From NCBI GenBank assembly GCA_963565915.1, contig OY751492.1:3720001-3784000 (forward strand): a stretch of DNA of 64,000 nt, written 5' to 3'. Both the position numbers and the translations under genes were made by a program. This document shows, one piece after another, positions 23,201 to 32,905 of this stretch. Under the pieces are notes generated by a model. The model was not told the origin of the DNA. It made no database searches and saw nothing but the letters and a program-made list of their open reading frames with translations. The first letter of the stretch is position 1; the number at the start of each line of letters is the position of its first letter. This DNA is from Entoloma clypeatum. Taxonomy: Eukaryota; Basidiomycota; Agaricomycetes; Agaricales; Entolomataceae.

Positions 23201-23876
23201 AGAACTTCGATCAAAGTACCAATCCGTCATCGGATCACTTCTATATCTGATGATTGGAACGAGGCCAGACATCTGTTTTGCTGTGATTAAAATGTCGCAG
23301 TTTTCCGCAAATCCCACCAAACGCCATTTAGAAGTGGCTAGGGATATTTGCAGGTATCTAAAGGCGACAAAAAATTATGCAATCATGTATGATGGCGACT
23401 CAGGGAAAGGAATCTATGCATTCACAGACTCCGACTGGGCGTCAGATGAAAACACGAGGAGGTCTACCACTGGCTTCTTCATATCACTGGCATCTGGAGC
23501 AGTAACATGGGTATCATCGGCGCAAAAGACCATCGCCCTCTCTTCCACAGAAGCAGAGTATATGGCGTTATCAGATTGCAGTCGCGCAGCAACATGGCTG
23601 AGAAGCATGCTTGCCGAACTTGGAATGCAGATCGGATCAGTACCGATCTACGGAGACAACAACGGCTCCGTCTTTATCGCATCCAACCCTGTAACCGAGA
23701 AACGATCCAAGCACATTGACGTGCGATTCCACTTCGTCAGAGAAAAAGTCTCCGAAGGAATAATTACGGTCGAATTCATTGAAGGAGTGAACAACCCTGC
23801 AGATCTTTTAACTAAGAATCTGGGGAAAATCCTCTTTTCCAAGTTTATCCCGTACTTCGGACTGATAAAGAACTAG
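20292..23876 (+). CDS. Copia Pol: protease, integrase, reverse transcriptase, RNase H
   Basis: The frame is open from 20292; the first ATG at 20400 gives 1158 residues. From that ATG: protease WILDSGASLHF (D at about 89), GAG-pre-integrase zinc region (WHKRLGHPND ... CTGCLKGKM), integrase core with D about 289 (LIHSDLKQ), D about 351 (WRVDGGGEF) and E about 385 (NGRAERINRTL), reverse transcriptase (KARLVAKGFSQVEGIDF, LDVSSAFLYG) with YVDD at about 838, and RNase H (FTDSDWASDENTRRSTTG ... LSSTEAEYMAL). All catalytic residues are present. It copies the element RNA and inserts the DNA. The only doubt is how it is translated past the TGA at 20289. Confidence 0.93.
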   Translation, partial: PSGSNLRILDTIIPDVDERPSKQRRVTPPLDQTLSRMDIDQQSKRMGPDQFEDGLIELDGSSSSSPESDQLRKANNTSLQTCKILASTSAECMDHIDNDLYKKYTKHFASCTHCKEKERAQWILDSGASLHFTHEFKDFAYYRPLKAKRFVQTAEKGKKLEILGVGAVPVRHTLNGEVKTHLLRPVFYIPDMDTRLLSLGVFLNHGYKVDGMRGEINISKGQNKIQFSPHILGQTIYWLDTEIRQDQIHAISSEITVETWHKRLGHPNDQALNKIPTSTKGVPKTLVREKSQESCTGCLKGKMLNQSYPNSMTRAVKPFDLIHSDLKQISTASYHKYKYFLTFLDDFSSHVWVVLLRKKSGAITALKQFLAMIQNQFAATPKKWRVDGGGEFDEYKDVLADHGILIDVTLPYQHQQNGRAERINRTLWEKSQALRFDACLPPMWWEFCLEHAAFLYNRTPMRRLEWKTPYFRVTNEIPDMSSVRVFGCQAYVYIPKEKRRNSLESRSRLMIYLGSKPGVKGYRFMDPETNTIFMGGKAIFDESKYPRCHIDPLPENHPEMENPEPADEFEDLIPGSNDDDSHNEIPHDIVPIEQDQPESDNELPASEPDDEPRVPTPEPEQVPDRPIRERRVRKMPGSIYGEDTPASDLEKLDRRRRLGGQTAWMNDLLMEAISAQVGIVEMSHKDIHPLPNKEDWYAAERKELDMLKRRGVITELVPLPAGRKALRNKWVYNEKSDGRLKARLVAKGFSQVEGIDFDQIFSPVVRYETVQLILALTALEGWFMTLLDVSSAFLYGTLREVIYMRQPEGYIVKGKEHLVYQLFKALYGLKQAALAWWRELDSSMKKLGFVRLHSDAGVFIHKSTKGEIVIAVIYVDDSAFLSTNREYTLEKKKAFMTTWECRDLGHLVPDGEPKEFLSIQIRQRGKRIFIDQVPYLEKILERMGMSESNATHTPLPTGYKPMMSEDEPNAELRSKYQSVIGSLLYLMIGTRPDICFAVIKMSQFSANPTKRHLEVARDICRYLKATKNYAIMYDGDSGKGIYAFTDSDWASDENTRRSTTGFFISLASGAVTWVSSAQKTIALSSTEAEYMALSDCSRAATWLRSMLAELGMQIGSVPIYGDNNGSVFIASNPVTEKRSKHIDVRFHFVREKVSEGIITVEFIEGVNNPADLLTKNLGKILFSKFIPYFGLIKN

Positions 23877-23954
23877 GCGAAACAAAAGTACCTATATATA
23901 TATATGTGGGAAAAAGTAAGATGTATTTAGAAGTATGTACTAAATATGGGGGGG

Positions 23955-24263
23955 TGTTGAAACTTTTCCCATCACGTAGATTAGATTAGATTAGATTACA
24001 TCACGTGACCTTTACATATCTTCATTACATACTTGTTTGGTTGGTACAAACAGTAGTACGGTATATAAGACCAGGAAACTGTCAATACCAACAAGTTGTC
24101 TCTTGACTCTTAACCAGCTCCATCGCTCTTACCAGCCTCAACCGCTCTCACCAGCCTCACCCCTCCAAACCATGTAAGTGGCTAGAACGGTTACGTAGAG
24201 TACTTCCACTGTAGCTGTGTTGCTCAGTACATCTGTGGCTAGCGCCCAGGTGGAACTTCAACA
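23955..24263 (+). repeat. 3' LTR of the Copia element
   Basis: 309 bp, identical by eye to 18477-18785. It is preceded by a purine run (atatggggggg), the plus-strand priming tract. The target duplication gcctc follows. Confidence 0.93.
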
Positions 24264-24376
24264 GCCTCCATAGTAAGTACATGACGGGACAGTACGTACT
24301 ACGCCCTCGTTACAGCAATCACAGCCAGCTATTGCCATCCCATTCTAGTAGAGGCTTCTATACTTAATGAAGACGG

Positions 24377-25655
24377 TCAATCAAAAACATACACATATGG
24401 GTTCGATACTCCTAAGTTGTCAACATAACCCAACTCGCCCTCCCTCGAGCTAGCCCTGACTAGGCCTAGTGACTCTCCATCCTTCCTCCTCAGCACCCCA
24501 GCCTTCTTCCTCCCAAGACCCACATAATCATACACCGCATCCCGTGCAGGAAAATATGCCGCCACCTTCCCCGAAACAGAGATCCGCGACGTCGCGTGCA
24601 GGCCGCGCAAATCAAGCTGGAGGAAGGACCGAACAGCTTGACGACGATCCCACAATCGCACCCTGACGTGCCTGGTATCAGGGTGCTGCGGCTGTAGAGT
24701 AGAGCACGACAAAGCCACTTCCGAAGGCCTACTACTAGACAGTGATACATGAGCCCCAGCGACAATCGGCGCGGGCGAAGCAACGGGAACGATGTTCAGC
24801 GAGACGATGCGAGGCTTCGGGCTAGACTCCACCTGCCTCGCTCTCTTGACGAACCCCTTCATGCACCCGACGAACCACATCAAGTGAAGTGGAAACACCA
24901 TCGCCAGAAGCAAAGCTGGCACTACAGATCCGCCGGCAGCGCCGACTCTGTTCTCGAGAGAGTAATACGACATGCCAAGGACGACATGCATCACAATCCT
25001 CGTTGCGAAGAAAGCCGCTGCGAACAAAACGTTGTTCCGCAGCCGAGGATGCAGCGTCGATATACCCAGAATAAAAGTTGGCAACTAGTAGCGCTCTCAA
25101 GTGAGCAGATCCCGATTCGAAGAGATCGATGACCCATACCTCCATCGCCGCGCACAGGCAAAAGATATGAGCCCACGAGCGCCGAACCACGAGCTCGACG
25201 ATCAGGATATACACCGGATGGTGAATCCACCCCGCTAACAGAGATATTTGGGATCGGTAGAACGCCGCTCCCATCATCAAATCTCTATCAGCCCCCCAAA
25301 AAATCCGGACGTTGGAGCAGGAAATCAGTCGCCGATGAAGCCCCACTCACACAACAAGATAAGCCTGGAAAAACCTATTCACCCCAACCGCAAACCCACG
25401 CCGGGCCGTGACACCGCGCACACCTTCCCCACCCGCCAAAAAATCCCACAAGAACGGCACACTCGCGAGACTCATAATCGCACTCGCCACCGTCGTGATG
25501 ATCCAGGAGGACTGTTTCACCGTTGCGTAGTACCGCGATCTCAGCAGGAAGAACGACAGGGTAAGGCCCAGGTACGACACCAAGAAGACGGAAGAGGCTT
25601 CAGCATCGAGCAAGGACTGCCAGCCTGAGCGCAGTGTGTCGAAATCGGCGAGCAT
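24377..25655 (-). CDS. TLC-domain membrane protein
   Basis: Three exons read 25655-25351, 25284-25140 and 25084-24377, giving 385 residues with frame kept. Introns are 66 bp (gtgagt...atag) and 55 bp (gtatgg...ctag). The joined protein has several membrane segments (QSSWIITTVASAIMSLASV; AHIFCLCAAMELPTFILG; NNVLFAAAFFATRIVMHVV; VVPALLLAMVFPLHLMWFV) and the DLMMGAAFYRSQ ... GWIHHPVYILIVE pattern of fungal TLC (TRAM-LAG1-CLN8) proteins. TLC proteins sit in the ER or related membranes and act in lipid, often ceramide, metabolism or sensing; the substrate here is unknown. The roughly 160-residue C-terminal tail is unusual and may be a wrong last exon. Confidence 0.72.
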
Positions 25656-26619
25656 GGGGGGTAACTTCAAGTTGGTCGTCCTTCTGAGAGATGGGGTTCG
25701 CTTATCCTGACGGCTATCTCTGCGACATCAGCTTCGCTGCCTTCGCTGTAAAAGGTTTCCTAGGTCCGAGTAGGAAACCGCCTGCACTCGGTCGCACGTG
25801 TGAGGCACCATTACATACCAGGTTCGTTCAGCCGTGGAGGGGGCGCGAGGGCAGGCCATCCTTCATTTGTCTTCGGAACATGTGGTTGGTGGGATGATTG
25901 GCGGCGGCTGATTAGATGGTGGTTGATATAAAATAAAGAGGGTATGTTCCAAGTTGAGATCACGGGGCGACTCGGACCGGAAGGTTGCATGCAACATGCG
26001 AAGGAACGTGGGTGGCATGGCATTGGAATGAATAGTTATCAACCAGAACGTGACAGGAGAAGCCGCACTAAAGCCACAGCTCCAGGTGCGTTACATAGAC
26101 TGATAAGTATGCAGATATGCCATGGCCAGGATACACACAGAGGCCGGCCCATAAAGATGCAACACACTACTTCCAATACAAAAAAAAGCGCAATAGAACA
26201 ACAGAAATACATGTCAATGCGAACCCTCCAACACAAAAGACATCGCTCCGGGCCGATCAAGACTCGTCAGCCGGGCATACTCCAGCATCAACCTAAAAAA
26301 AACAGCCATCGTTAGCAATGATCCTTGGGAGGATGTCCTCGAGCCACCCGTAGGAGTGGGGACACTTAAATGTTGTTCGCAACTGTGCTCCTCACCGGAA
26401 CCAAAACGCGACAAGATCCTCCGCCCTCCAAAACTCCTTACTCCACCGCAATCTTGCGTGCCACATCTTCATGGGCGTTTTCGCCGTTTCCGTCCCCGCG
26501 GAAGAAGATGAGGGCATCATGTAGATCAGACATATCCAGTTGAACGGGCACGTAAGAGCAATTCTGTCCATGAACCTGTCGTCAGGGTGGTGAAATCAGA
26601 GGAGAATTGACTGAATGGG
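25656..26619. other. no gene seen; upstream region of the TLC gene
   Basis: Short open frames only. This holds the divergent 5' side of the TLC gene and mixed-composition sequence up to the GT90 relic. No repeat copy elsewhere in the window was noticed. Confidence 0.5.
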
Positions 26620-26984
26620 ACGACGAGGGTCCTAGTTCCGACTGAGTCTGAGAAAGAGCAGGTTGGGGAGCCGAGAGAGATGAGGAATGCGAGGATGAAT
26701 TCGGCGATGATGGATGTGGCGTTTGCGGGGAAGCCGCAGGGGTGTGAGGAGAAGACGTGTGAACCGCTGGAGAGGGTGTTTACGTGGAAGCAAAGACAGA
26801 GTGTTCGGGAGGCGGGAAATTATATTCTTGATGTGGGTTTTCTGTTGGTTTTTTCCGGGAAATGACCATGTTCTGATTTTGATTTTCCGTCCTAAGATTG
26901 ACGGGAACGGCTGGTCTGGACGATTTAAGCGTCCCATCACGTCCAATGCGTTGGTCTTCAAGGCGACGATATACCCGAATGGTG
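26620..26984 (+). pseudogene. GT90 glycosyltransferase relic, C-terminal block
   Basis: The plus strand encodes MMDVAFAGKPQGCEEK and CEPLERVFTWKQRQSVREAG, then NYILD, a 64-bp intron (26833-26896, gtgggt...ctaag), then DGNGWSGRFKRPITSNALVF and KATIYP. This is the conserved C-terminal motif series of fungal GT90 (CAP10-like) glycosyltransferases. One G appears lost just after, where YPEW is expected. In the family this block follows the next feature (27012-27142) and the N-terminal block (27143-27441), but here all three are rearranged. Not functional. Confidence 0.75.
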
Positions 26985-27011
26985 AGCTCGTTTTTGATGG
27001 GAATTATCGCG

Positions 27012-27142
27012 CACGGACGACCCGGAGTGGGACGACAAGCTGGACGAGCGGTTGGGGTAGCGCGGGAGCAATACGGGCATGTGGCACGCTGCGAACACAC
27101 GGTGGAGGGCGTCGCATCGGGATTTTACGGTCAGCTTTGCGA
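27012..27142 (+). pseudogene. GT90 relic, middle block
   Basis: The plus strand encodes DDPEWDDKLDERLG, a TAG stop where the family has Trp, then RGSNTGMWHAANTRWRASHR and DFTVSFAN. This is the typical GT90 middle motif (WRGxxTGxWH, then RWR..HR). It ends at about 27143 in the palindrome gcatatgc, where sequence switches to the opposite-strand N-terminal block. Confidence 0.75.
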
Positions 27143-27441
27143 ATGCATATGCGGATGTTGTGGTGCAGCGTCGTAGCGCAAAACGAGAACGCCGGGATCA
27201 TCTCGCGCTGTGGGGCGGGTCCGAACTCGTAGGAGAGGAACTGGCCGTGGTGGTAGAAGAGCTTGTGGTGCAGCAGGCACGGGTCCATGGACAGCTGGTG
27301 GTCGTGGATGAATGTCTTCTTGAAAGATCAGGGGAAGTTGATGGGTGTCTGACGTGCGGGAGATGCGATGAGGGTGGAAGCCGATGTTGTTGGTGTTTGA
27401 AAGAGCGCCGGGTTTTGGTGTCTACAAGAGTAAAGCAATAA
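27143..27441 (-). pseudogene. GT90 relic, N-terminal block on the opposite strand
   Basis: The minus strand encodes SFKKTFIHDHQLSMDPCLLH, then HKLFYHHGQFLSYEFGP and MIPAFSFCATTLHHNIRI, the motifs that precede the middle block in GT90 proteins. A TGA interrupts the frame near the start. The match ends exactly at the palindrome near 27143-27150. The left-to-right order of the blocks suits a minus-strand gene, but the middle and C-terminal blocks are each flipped. Confidence 0.7.
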
Positions 27442-28120
27442 AACGGAATAACGGACATGACTGAGTACGAGCCGCGCAAGAGGGCAGGTGTTCCTCCACC
27501 TCAAATCACATTGATGAACTTTTGATGAGTCGGTCGTGCTCGACACCGATGCAAGTATGTATATACCAAAACGGTGGGATGGGGATTTCTCTTTGGGGGG
27601 CAAGGCTTTTCAGTGGGATTTTGTCCAAGGAGTCCGTGGGATTTCCAGCCAGGATGTCACATCTTCAAATCAAACGCAAAAACCATCCAAAAGTCTCAAT
27701 AATGGGACACAGCTTGGATGAGGAACTTGCAAGGTTAAACAAGGAGCGCGAAGATGGTGTCGAGCAGCAAAAAATATGGGATGGAAAGGTAGCGGAAATC
27801 GGACGACTAATCAGTGCTGAGACGAATATGCGCCTCGACCACCAACCACCCCACGAAAAGACAAGGTGGCACTTCACCGCTCTCCGCACTCGACGCCAAC
27901 ACGTAATAGTCCCAGCCACCTCGTGCTCTTCCAGGTTCGCGAATGGCAATGCTTCGGGCTTCCACATTCCGGGTTCAGTGACGAATTTGGGTTCGACTCT
28001 CACGATAATGTATCGATAATGGTGTTCGAGGTCCTGCAACATGACCGACACCACCCCAGAGAGAGAGGCTGGAACCTCATCGACATCAGATACCATCCAA
28101 TATGGTCTTCTAGATTCTAA
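27442..28120. other. overlapping open frames, coding strand not decided
   Basis: On the plus strand a frame from the ATG at 27525 to 28019 includes LDEELARLNKEREDGVEQQK, which is coiled-coil-like. On the minus strand a 143-codon frame (28096-27665, ATG) includes YRYIIVRVEPKFVTEPGMWK. I recognise neither protein. Only one, or neither, can be real; both could be remnants of a longer gene. Confidence 0.25.
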
Positions 28121-29014
28121 TTGCTGGTAGTTTGATTGGTTTCAATGTTGAACATGTAATTTGAGATAGTTACTATCTGCACGGAACTGCAGGAAAGTAT
28201 CGTTGAGAAACAAACAACTGAGACAGGCCAGCCTAACCAGGCTTACGAAGTGGGTACATCAGGTGACATTTCAAATTTCATGCGAAGTCTTTCAATTTGC
28301 TTCCCTCCTCCGCACACTGGAAAGTGCTCCAGTACTGACCTCCACAGAGCTCCAAGTATCATCTAAGGGCTGGGACGAATTCTTTATTCACCGCTCGAAG
28401 CCTCGAATCTGGGCCGTGTTTGGCCCGATTTTACCTCAGGCATCGGCATCTCTGACGGCCTATCTATGACCAGCTGCACGTCCATTGAGAATTTGATACG
28501 AGAAATCGGTTCATGATGCACGTCGTCATTCAATCTTGCATCTAGTAGAAAATTGGTTGACGCACCTTGTCAGCCGCCCTTACGAGTTCCCGCTTGCAAA
28601 GTGTAATGATGCGAACAACAACTGAAAAGATCCCAATGTCCGAAGTTGGAATCCTTCCAACCAGTTCCAACCGCGCTGCTATGAGATATTCGATAGAGCT
28701 TCTGACCATCGAGAACTCGGCTTTCTGATGGAAATCCCTGGATTAACAAGTCATGCGAAAGAATGCATGGCCGGCAAGGTCAGTCATTCAAATCTAACGA
28801 AATCAAGAAGCAGCGGAGTCTAAGGCATGGACTTCTCGAGAAATTAGCTTGACAGAGTTCACCGTCAGCCCTGTTGACACTGCAATCCTTCTTTGGCGCT
28901 GGATCCATCTCCTGTAGCGAACTGTGTATATGTATATATACAAGGTAGCACCCATTCAAAAAAAATCAAGTACTCCCCGAAACCTCTCTTGACGTACCCA
29001 CATCTTTTTCACTC
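28121..29014 (+). promoter_or_regulatory. intergenic region with TATA-like tract before the secreted-protein gene
   Basis: No gene seen in the first 800 bases. A tgtatatgtatatataca tract at 28924-28941 lies about 75 bases before the ATG at 29015, a plausible core promoter distance. The start context is cactcATGaaa. Confidence 0.4.
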
Positions 29015-29734
29015 ATGAAAGCCTCCCCAATTCTCGTCGCAACTATCGCTTCCCTCCTTCCCGCGTCGACGCTCGCATTGGTCGGCATATCGTGGAAAGT
29101 CCCCAATGTTCCCAGTGCCGGCCTCAAACAGATCACCTTCCCTTTCGACATCTCCAAATCGCCCCACCAAACGGGATACTACTTCGCTCAGCAGTTCAAT
29201 TTCGTCGGTCAAAACGATGTCGGCTACACTGGCCTCCAACCTCGCCCCGATGCTGCAGGCCAACCCGTCGTCCATGCCGTTTTCTCTAGCTTCATCAAGG
29301 GAACGACCACACAGGACAAAAACTGTAGCCCAGGAGCCGATGGTGGCCCGGGTGTCAGCTGCAGCGTAGAATTTTCAGGCCCGTACCGCAACTACAACCT
29401 CGAGATCGCCAATACTGGCGGTACGACGTGGGCTGGGACATGTGTAGACAATACAACGGGCAAGAGGGTTCATGTTGGGTCGTGGACGCTCCCTGCGGGT
29501 ACGCAGGGCATCAAGGACAACCAACTGGGATTCGTGGAGTATTATCCCTGGAACAGTGTACCCACGCATTCCTGCAGCAAGTTGCCGTATACGTCGGTGA
29601 CATTTGGGAATCCTTTCACGCCCACGGGTAACGGTAGCGTGGGGGATGCGTTTGAGTATGGTGACTGTGTTGGTAAGGTCGCGTTCAAGACTTCGAGGTC
29701 CACAGCAGGTGTGCTAGTTCAGGTTGGGTTCTGA
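29015..29734 (+). CDS. secreted protein, DUF3472-like
   Basis: An intact single-exon ORF of 239 residues. Residues 1-21 are a signal peptide (MKASPILVATIASLLPASTLA, positively charged start, hydrophobic core, small residues at the cut). The mature part has GYYFAQQFNFVGQNDVGYTG and GFVEYYPWNSVPTH and six or more cysteines that could form disulphides. The GGQ/GYTGLQ-like pattern resembles DUF3472 proteins, whose function is unknown; I am not certain of that family. It is secreted by inference. It is one of the few host genes in the window with no visible damage. Confidence 0.75.
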   Translation: MKASPILVATIASLLPASTLALVGISWKVPNVPSAGLKQITFPFDISKSPHQTGYYFAQQFNFVGQNDVGYTGLQPRPDAAGQPVVHAVFSSFIKGTTTQDKNCSPGADGGPGVSCSVEFSGPYRNYNLEIANTGGTTWAGTCVDNTTGKRVHVGSWTLPAGTQGIKDNQLGFVEYYPWNSVPTHSCSKLPYTSVTFGNPFTPTGNGSVGDAFEYGDCVGKVAFKTSRSTAGVLVQVGF

Positions 29735-30439
29735 GTAATCTCCGACGTGAGGGTCAGATCACAGGCTCTCTACCACGGCCTTTGTAGCACGAACATGGTG
29801 TCATTTCATAATTATCGAATCTTGTAGTTGACGTGGATCTTACCTGTAACGTTTCTCTTGTTTGTAGATTCCCTACTTAGGTTGCATCAATGTCAGTGAT
29901 TGTCTTCTCTTTGTAGCTTTGTTGTTGTCGCCCGCCCGGATGCTGCCCCGCCCCCGTGATTGCAATGTGCACATACTACCGACACCCCGGCCGCAATGTT
30001 AAGTAACGTTAACAGAACATATTGATTTAAGCACTGCGAAGTTGTTGCGAAGGTTAACGGAAAGTTTCGGGAAACGTCGGATGTATTCATTCCAATGTGA
30101 TCAGGATGATGCATATAAAAAGAAAGCGCGAAGAGAGGTATCAAAGGCGATTGGTAAATATAAGGGATGAAGCAGATGTAAGGTATGGATGATTTTCAGA
30201 GAAATATCGAAGTGTAAGTGAGTGACAACAGTGCGACGAATCCTATATCATTGCAAAAGAAACTAATCCACGAAATGAGAGAGACGGGGTTTGTCGTCAG
30301 GGGAAAAGAAAAATCGTGATAAGGGTATCCAACAAGACGACTTTGAGTCTTGATTTGACTATGGGGGAAATTCAGAAATGGTCCGATGAGGAAACAGGCC
30401 AAATCACGCACCGTGATGTAGGTTAATAACAGACAGAGA
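29735..30439. other. no gene seen
   Basis: 3' sequences of the converging secreted-protein and acidic-protein genes. Open frames are short and unlike known proteins. Confidence 0.5.
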
Positions 30440-32141
30440 TTAAGAGGAGGTAAGATCGTCTTCCGTCGTAGCGGTAGCTGCCTCAACGACGGGTACGGGA
30501 GTAGGTTTGGGTTTAACGGGTTCAACAGTAGCCTGGTCTTCTCCAGCGTCTTCTGGCTGAGGGCCAACATCCTCGTCGACTACTTCGATGACCGTCTCTG
30601 GTTCCGCAACAGGTATGGGGGCAACATCGGGTTCAATGGCTTCTTCGGGGGCTTCTTCAGATTCGACAGCATTCCCCAATTCCTGCTCTGCAACCAAATC
30701 AGGTTCATCCGTATCTTTAGCGTCAGTTGATGTTGCTTCCGGTTCAGCCAAAGCCTCCAGTTCAACTGCGGCGACGTTTTCGGTAATTGCCCCAGGTTCA
30801 GCGGATTCTTCAGGTGGAGCGGAGATTGGTTCAGAAACTGTTTGTGGTTCTACAACTGATTCAGATTCCACCCCTGGCTCTGGTTCTGCGACTGCTCCCG
30901 ACTCCGAGACTGTTGCAGGTTCCGCAGCTGACTGAGGCTCATGGACAGCATCCGGTTCGACTGCAGCGACACATTCGGTTTCCGCTTCAGTAGGAGGGAC
31001 GTGTTCAACAATGGCCGCTGTAGCTTCCCGTTCAGCAGCCGGTACCACTGCCTCCGGCTCAACGACTGTCTCTGTGTCGACTTCCCCGGCGACAGGCCCT
31101 AGTTCAGTGGGAGGTTCCGTTTCCGGTTCAGATGTAGCGGCGGGATCGATGGCCTCAGGTTCAGCGGCGGCTTCTGGTTCAACGACTGCCTTGCTTTTGG
31201 CGACATTCTCCGATTCAGGAACAGCTCCAGATTCAACAGCTCCTTCAACAGCTACTTCCGGCTCAGGAGGTGTGGAATGCTCTGATGCTGGAATGGAAGG
31301 CGCGAAAGCCTCTTCTAGATTGAAGTTCAACGAAAGGTTACATATCAAACAATGACTGGGTTCACCTGGTACGACACCTTTTGCATCAGCGGGAGCCTCA
31401 GGCGTGTCCTCTCCGGTTGCAGGCGAGACAGTGGTATGAACTAATTCGGCGATGAGGGGTGCTTCAATCGTTGTAACATCAGGCGTGTGTTTGACGACAA
31501 GTGAGAGGAATTGGCAAACCTGGTAAAGCGTCTTGCTCTGATTCATCCCCATCGAGAACTTCTACCCTTTCGTTTACAGCTTCAGGTTCTTCACCCGACG
31601 CTGTGACTTCAACTGCAGGTTCAACGAAAGGGGTAGAGTCGGACTCTTCAGCTTCTTTCACGGCGTCGAGAACGGGCTCGTGTTCAAGTTCAAGCGCCTC
31701 ATGCTCAGGAATACCAGAAGAACTGGACTGCACAGGTTCGTCGTGAGGAGTGGACACTTGAGCATCTGCAGCAGCCTCTGGTGCGGGCAGGTCTACAGCC
31801 GTTTCAGGCAAGGGTTCCTCCTCAACACTCTCCGATTCAGGAACAGCTGGCTCCTCCACCACTTGTACAACTTGCGTTTCTTCAACGGGCGGCACGGGGA
31901 GAGCGGAAACGGNNNNNNNNNNNNNNNNNNNNNNNNNNNNNNNNNNNNNNNNNNNNNNNNNNNNNNNNNNNNNNNNNNNNNNNNNNNNNNNNNNNNNNNN
32001 NNNNNNNNNNNNNNNNNNNNNNNNNNNNNNNNNNNNNNNNNNNNNNNNNNNNNNNNNNNNNNNNNNNNNNNNNNNNNNNNNNNNNNNNNNNNNNNNNNNN
32101 NNNNNNNNNNNNGATTTCAGCAAAAGTGGAGTCGGCCGCAT
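30440..32141 (-). CDS. acidic Glu/Pro/Ala-rich protein (interrupted by an assembly gap)
   Basis: The minus strand encodes a low-complexity acidic protein built from EPE/VEPEA-type repeats, ending PVVEAATATTEDDLTSS at 30440. Two introns restore the frame: 31519-31441 (79 bp) and 31365-31315 (51 bp, gtgaac...ctag). Exons would be 32141-31520, 31440-31366 and 31314-30440. The first donor, gtttgc, is unusual. The N-terminus lies across 200 undetermined bases, so start and frame there are unsure. There is no membrane segment or known domain; the composition suggests a disordered protein. Confidence 0.55.
31913..32112. other. assembly gap of 200 N
   Basis: Exactly 200 undetermined bases inside the acidic-protein gene. 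The round length suggests a placeholder; repetitive coding sequence is a likely cause. Confidence 0.99.
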
Positions 32142-32905
32142 GAATGGTGTGGGTGTTGGTGGGTTCCGAATTCGAGTTTACGAGAAATCGGTCGGCCCCC
32201 GCCATTTTTTTGGTGCGCCCATCTATCGTGCTCAGTCACGTGCCATTGTTATATATTGTTTGTTCAGTAGTGATCCCCAGTCAAAATCGGACCTGGCTTT
32301 CACTTTATGTACAGTGCCCACCTGATAAACCCACATATCCCCTCTTATTAGAGGTGCATCAGGCTTCTAAACCCTCAACACGGATGAACACATTTGCGAT
32401 GTTTTATATGTATGATCTAATTGTTGTTCATCCTTAACATGTGCAGAACAAACAGAAGGGAATTGTTGTCCCATTGTCGCAACCAGACTGTGAGATGCCG
32501 ATGATCTCTCCCCCACCCCCTCCTCAAGTTATTGATATGGAAGGGGATGAAGGCATGTCTTTTGTGGCAATGGCCATGAACCCTTACATCCTCCAATTGT
32601 TGTGGGCGCCTCATGTTGGAACAGCATATGATCTCATCAACACTGGAGGTGATCACAGTGGATGGGTCGTCATGCAGTCCAGTAGTACTCTATGCTACAT
32701 GCTACAGATCGTGTATCTACGATAGAGGGGGAATCTTACTACTAACCTTGTGAGGTGTTTGCAAGATGGGGGTTACTCGGTAAGAGCATTATATTGCACA
32801 GAGAATAAGGACAGTCTTATATACTAGTCTACTTATTTGTACATTATTTGTATGTCATGGGATTGGGCACATGATGCTATAGATGAAATATCTATAGAAG
32901 TGGAA
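32142..32905. other. no gene seen
   Basis: Upstream side of the acidic-protein gene and AT-rich sequence. Short frames such as 32441-32725 resemble no family I know. Confidence 0.45.

Larger units (their letters stand above)
18477..24263 (+). mobile_element. Ty1/Copia retrotransposon (young)
   Basis: Two 309-bp LTRs that look identical base for base, a 5-bp duplication gcctc (18472-18476 and 24264-24268), a primer-binding site, and gag and pol in the Copia order (protease, integrase, reverse transcriptase, RNase H). Identical LTRs mean recent insertion. The whole coding region lies in one frame, interrupted only by two TGA codons at 19992-19994 and 20289-20291. Confidence 0.95.

Noticed and set aside
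24469..25628. Plus-strand open frames opposite the TLC gene
   Set aside because: The minus strand gives a spliced protein with membrane segments and TLC motifs; the plus-strand frames are short and featureless.
30588..31355. Ser/Gly/Thr-rich open frames on the plus strand
   Set aside because: They are the complement of the acidic Glu/Pro/Ala-rich gene on the minus strand, which has introns that keep one frame.
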